Of a DNA stretch of 64,000 bases, positions 63,311-64,000 are shown one piece after another. Location of the stretch: the NCBI RefSeq assembly GCF_013602415.1, contig NZ_WPAG02000002.1, forward strand, positions 5,149,480 to 5,213,479. The letters are read 5' to 3'. A program made the translations under genes and the position numbers. The notes beneath the pieces are model-generated. The model searched no databases and had not been told where the DNA came from. It was given only the letters and a program-made list of their open reading frames with translations. The DNA comes from Rhodococcus sp. B50. Its GTDB lineage: Bacteria; Actinomycetota; Actinomycetes; Mycobacteriales; Mycobacteriaceae. The number at the start of each line of letters is the position of its first letter. Positions within the stretch are counted from its first letter, which is position 1.

Positions 63311-63997
63311 GTGATGCGGGAGCTCGCCGACGCCTACTGGACGGACATCGAACCCGACCGGGTGACGGTGGCCGTCCCGGTCGGTGCGCTCGAACAACAC
63401 GGCCCACACCTCCCCCTCGACACCGACACCCGGATCGCAGGTGCTGTCGCCGCCGCGCTGCCCGAGGTGGTCCTCGCCCCGCCTCTGCCCTACGGGGCGA
63501 GCGGTGAGCACGAAGGTTTCGCCGGCACCGTCTCGATCGGTGCCGAGGTGACGAAGGCGTTGATCGTCGAATACGGCAGGTCGGTGTGCCGGTGGGCGAA
63601 GCGGGTGGTCTTCGTCAACGGCCACGGCGGCAACGCCTATCCGCTGATCGAGGCGGTGAGCCTCCTGCGGTACGAGGGCCGCGACGCTGCCTGGCTTCCG
63701 TGTGCGGTGCCCGAGTCCGACGCCCACGCCGGTGCCACCGAGACGAGTCTGATGCTGCACCTGGCACCCGGGGCGGTCGACATGGCACGCGCGGCGGTGG
63801 GAGCGACGGAACCGATCGGCGCATTGATGCCTCGACTGCGCGAAGCCGGTATCGTCTCGGTGTCCGCGAACGGAGTGCTGGGAGACCCCACCGAGGCCAC
63901 CGCAGAACTCGGCGCGCGCCTGTTCGCGAGTCTGGTCGAGCAGGCGAGTGCACAGGTGGCCCGGTGGCAGCCGGGAACGGAAGGAAGGCTTCGGTGA
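63311..63997 (+). CDS. mftE: Mycofactocin peptidase MftE (creatininase family)
   Basis: 228 aa from the GTG at 63311; the ATG at 63314 is equally good. The metal-binding creatininase residues are present: Glu and His in VPVGALEQHGPHLPLDTDTRIA (the Asp also), His in ASGEHEGF, and VFVNGHGGN. MftE cuts the modified MftA peptide to free the C-terminal core (AHDP). It is separated from mftABCD by the OYE/SDR block and a convergent gene, so it likely has its own promoter. Its TGA overlaps the GTG of the next gene. Confidence 0.94.
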   Translation: MMRELADAYWTDIEPDRVTVAVPVGALEQHGPHLPLDTDTRIAGAVAAALPEVVLAPPLPYGASGEHEGFAGTVSIGAEVTKALIVEYGRSVCRWAKRVVFVNGHGGNAYPLIEAVSLLRYEGRDAAWLPCAVPESDAHAGATETSLMLHLAPGAVDMARAAVGATEPIGALMPRLREAGIVSVSANGVLGDPTEATAELGARLFASLVEQASAQVARWQPGTEGRLR

Positions 63998-64000
63998 GTC
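63994..64000 (+). CDS. Start of next gene, cut by window end (probably mftF)
   Basis: GTG at 63994 overlaps the mftE stop (GTGA), and only two codons and one base remain. In the usual mft order the glycosyltransferase gene mftF follows mftE. Identity cannot be shown from these bases. Confidence 0.4.

Overview
The window is a high-GC actinobacterial chromosome segment. Gene content points to Rhodococcus or a close relative: an Mce operon with its associated membrane proteins, a KstR-type operator in front of a KshB-like 3-ketosteroid hydroxylase reductase, an NDMA-dependent (ThcE/Mno-type) methanol dehydrogenase, and a mycofactocin locus. Species cannot be decided from this sequence alone. I see no tRNA, rRNA, insertion sequence, prophage or CRISPR array. 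Genes are densely packed, with many GTGA/ATGA start-stop overlaps.

Layout. 0-4.5 kb: distal end of an mce operon (mceD end, lipoprotein MceE, MceF, two Mce-associated membrane proteins). 4.5-12.6 kb: rpoB-rpoC with a strong terminator. 12.6-26.3 kb: housekeeping and catabolic genes, including a SnoaL-like protein, SixA phosphatase, thioesterase, ferredoxin/FprB fusion, Rieske lipoprotein, two DUF202 proteins, YeiH exporter with divergent LysR, EamA exporter, a DinB-like protein with two acyl-CoA dehydrogenases, two TetR regulators and two DUF3558-like lipoproteins. 26.3-31.1 kb: str operon (rpsL, rpsG, fusA, tuf). 31.1-41.7 kb: serine hydrolase, TetR and MpaB-like oxygenase pair, a five-gene Asp23/AmaP envelope cluster, ferredoxin reductase, racemase, MFS exporter and kshB.

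42-64 kb: the most interesting part. An NDMA-dependent alcohol dehydrogenase (mno) is followed by MoxR and VWA chaperone-like genes. After an ArsR/SRPBCC pair and a gamma-glutamyltransferase comes a second iron-containing alcohol dehydrogenase, overlapped by a cytoplasmic histidine kinase and a NarL-type response regulator (the arrangement called mnoSR in Mycobacterium smegmatis). Then come the mycofactocin genes: a methyltransferase (mftM-like), mftR, mftA, mftB, mftC, mftD, an OYE/FadH-like oxidoreductase, a mycofactocin-type SDR, a second OYE/FadH-like oxidoreductase, a convergent tandem-GNAT protein and mftE. The next gene, probably mftF, begins 7 bases before the window ends.

How they fit together: MftA is a small peptide whose C-terminus MftC modifies, with MftB as recognition partner. 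MftE trims it and MftD oxidises it to the redox cofactor mycofactocin; MftF and MftM decorate it with sugars and a methyl group. Dehydrogenases with non-exchangeable NAD (Mno, the SDR) are the expected users. The window therefore joins cofactor synthesis, cofactor-dependent alcohol oxidation and its likely two-component control. The two OYE-like proteins, the tandem GNAT and the small membrane protein at 52463-52909 are unexplained members. A KstR-type operator in front of the SDR suggests a link to sterol catabolism.
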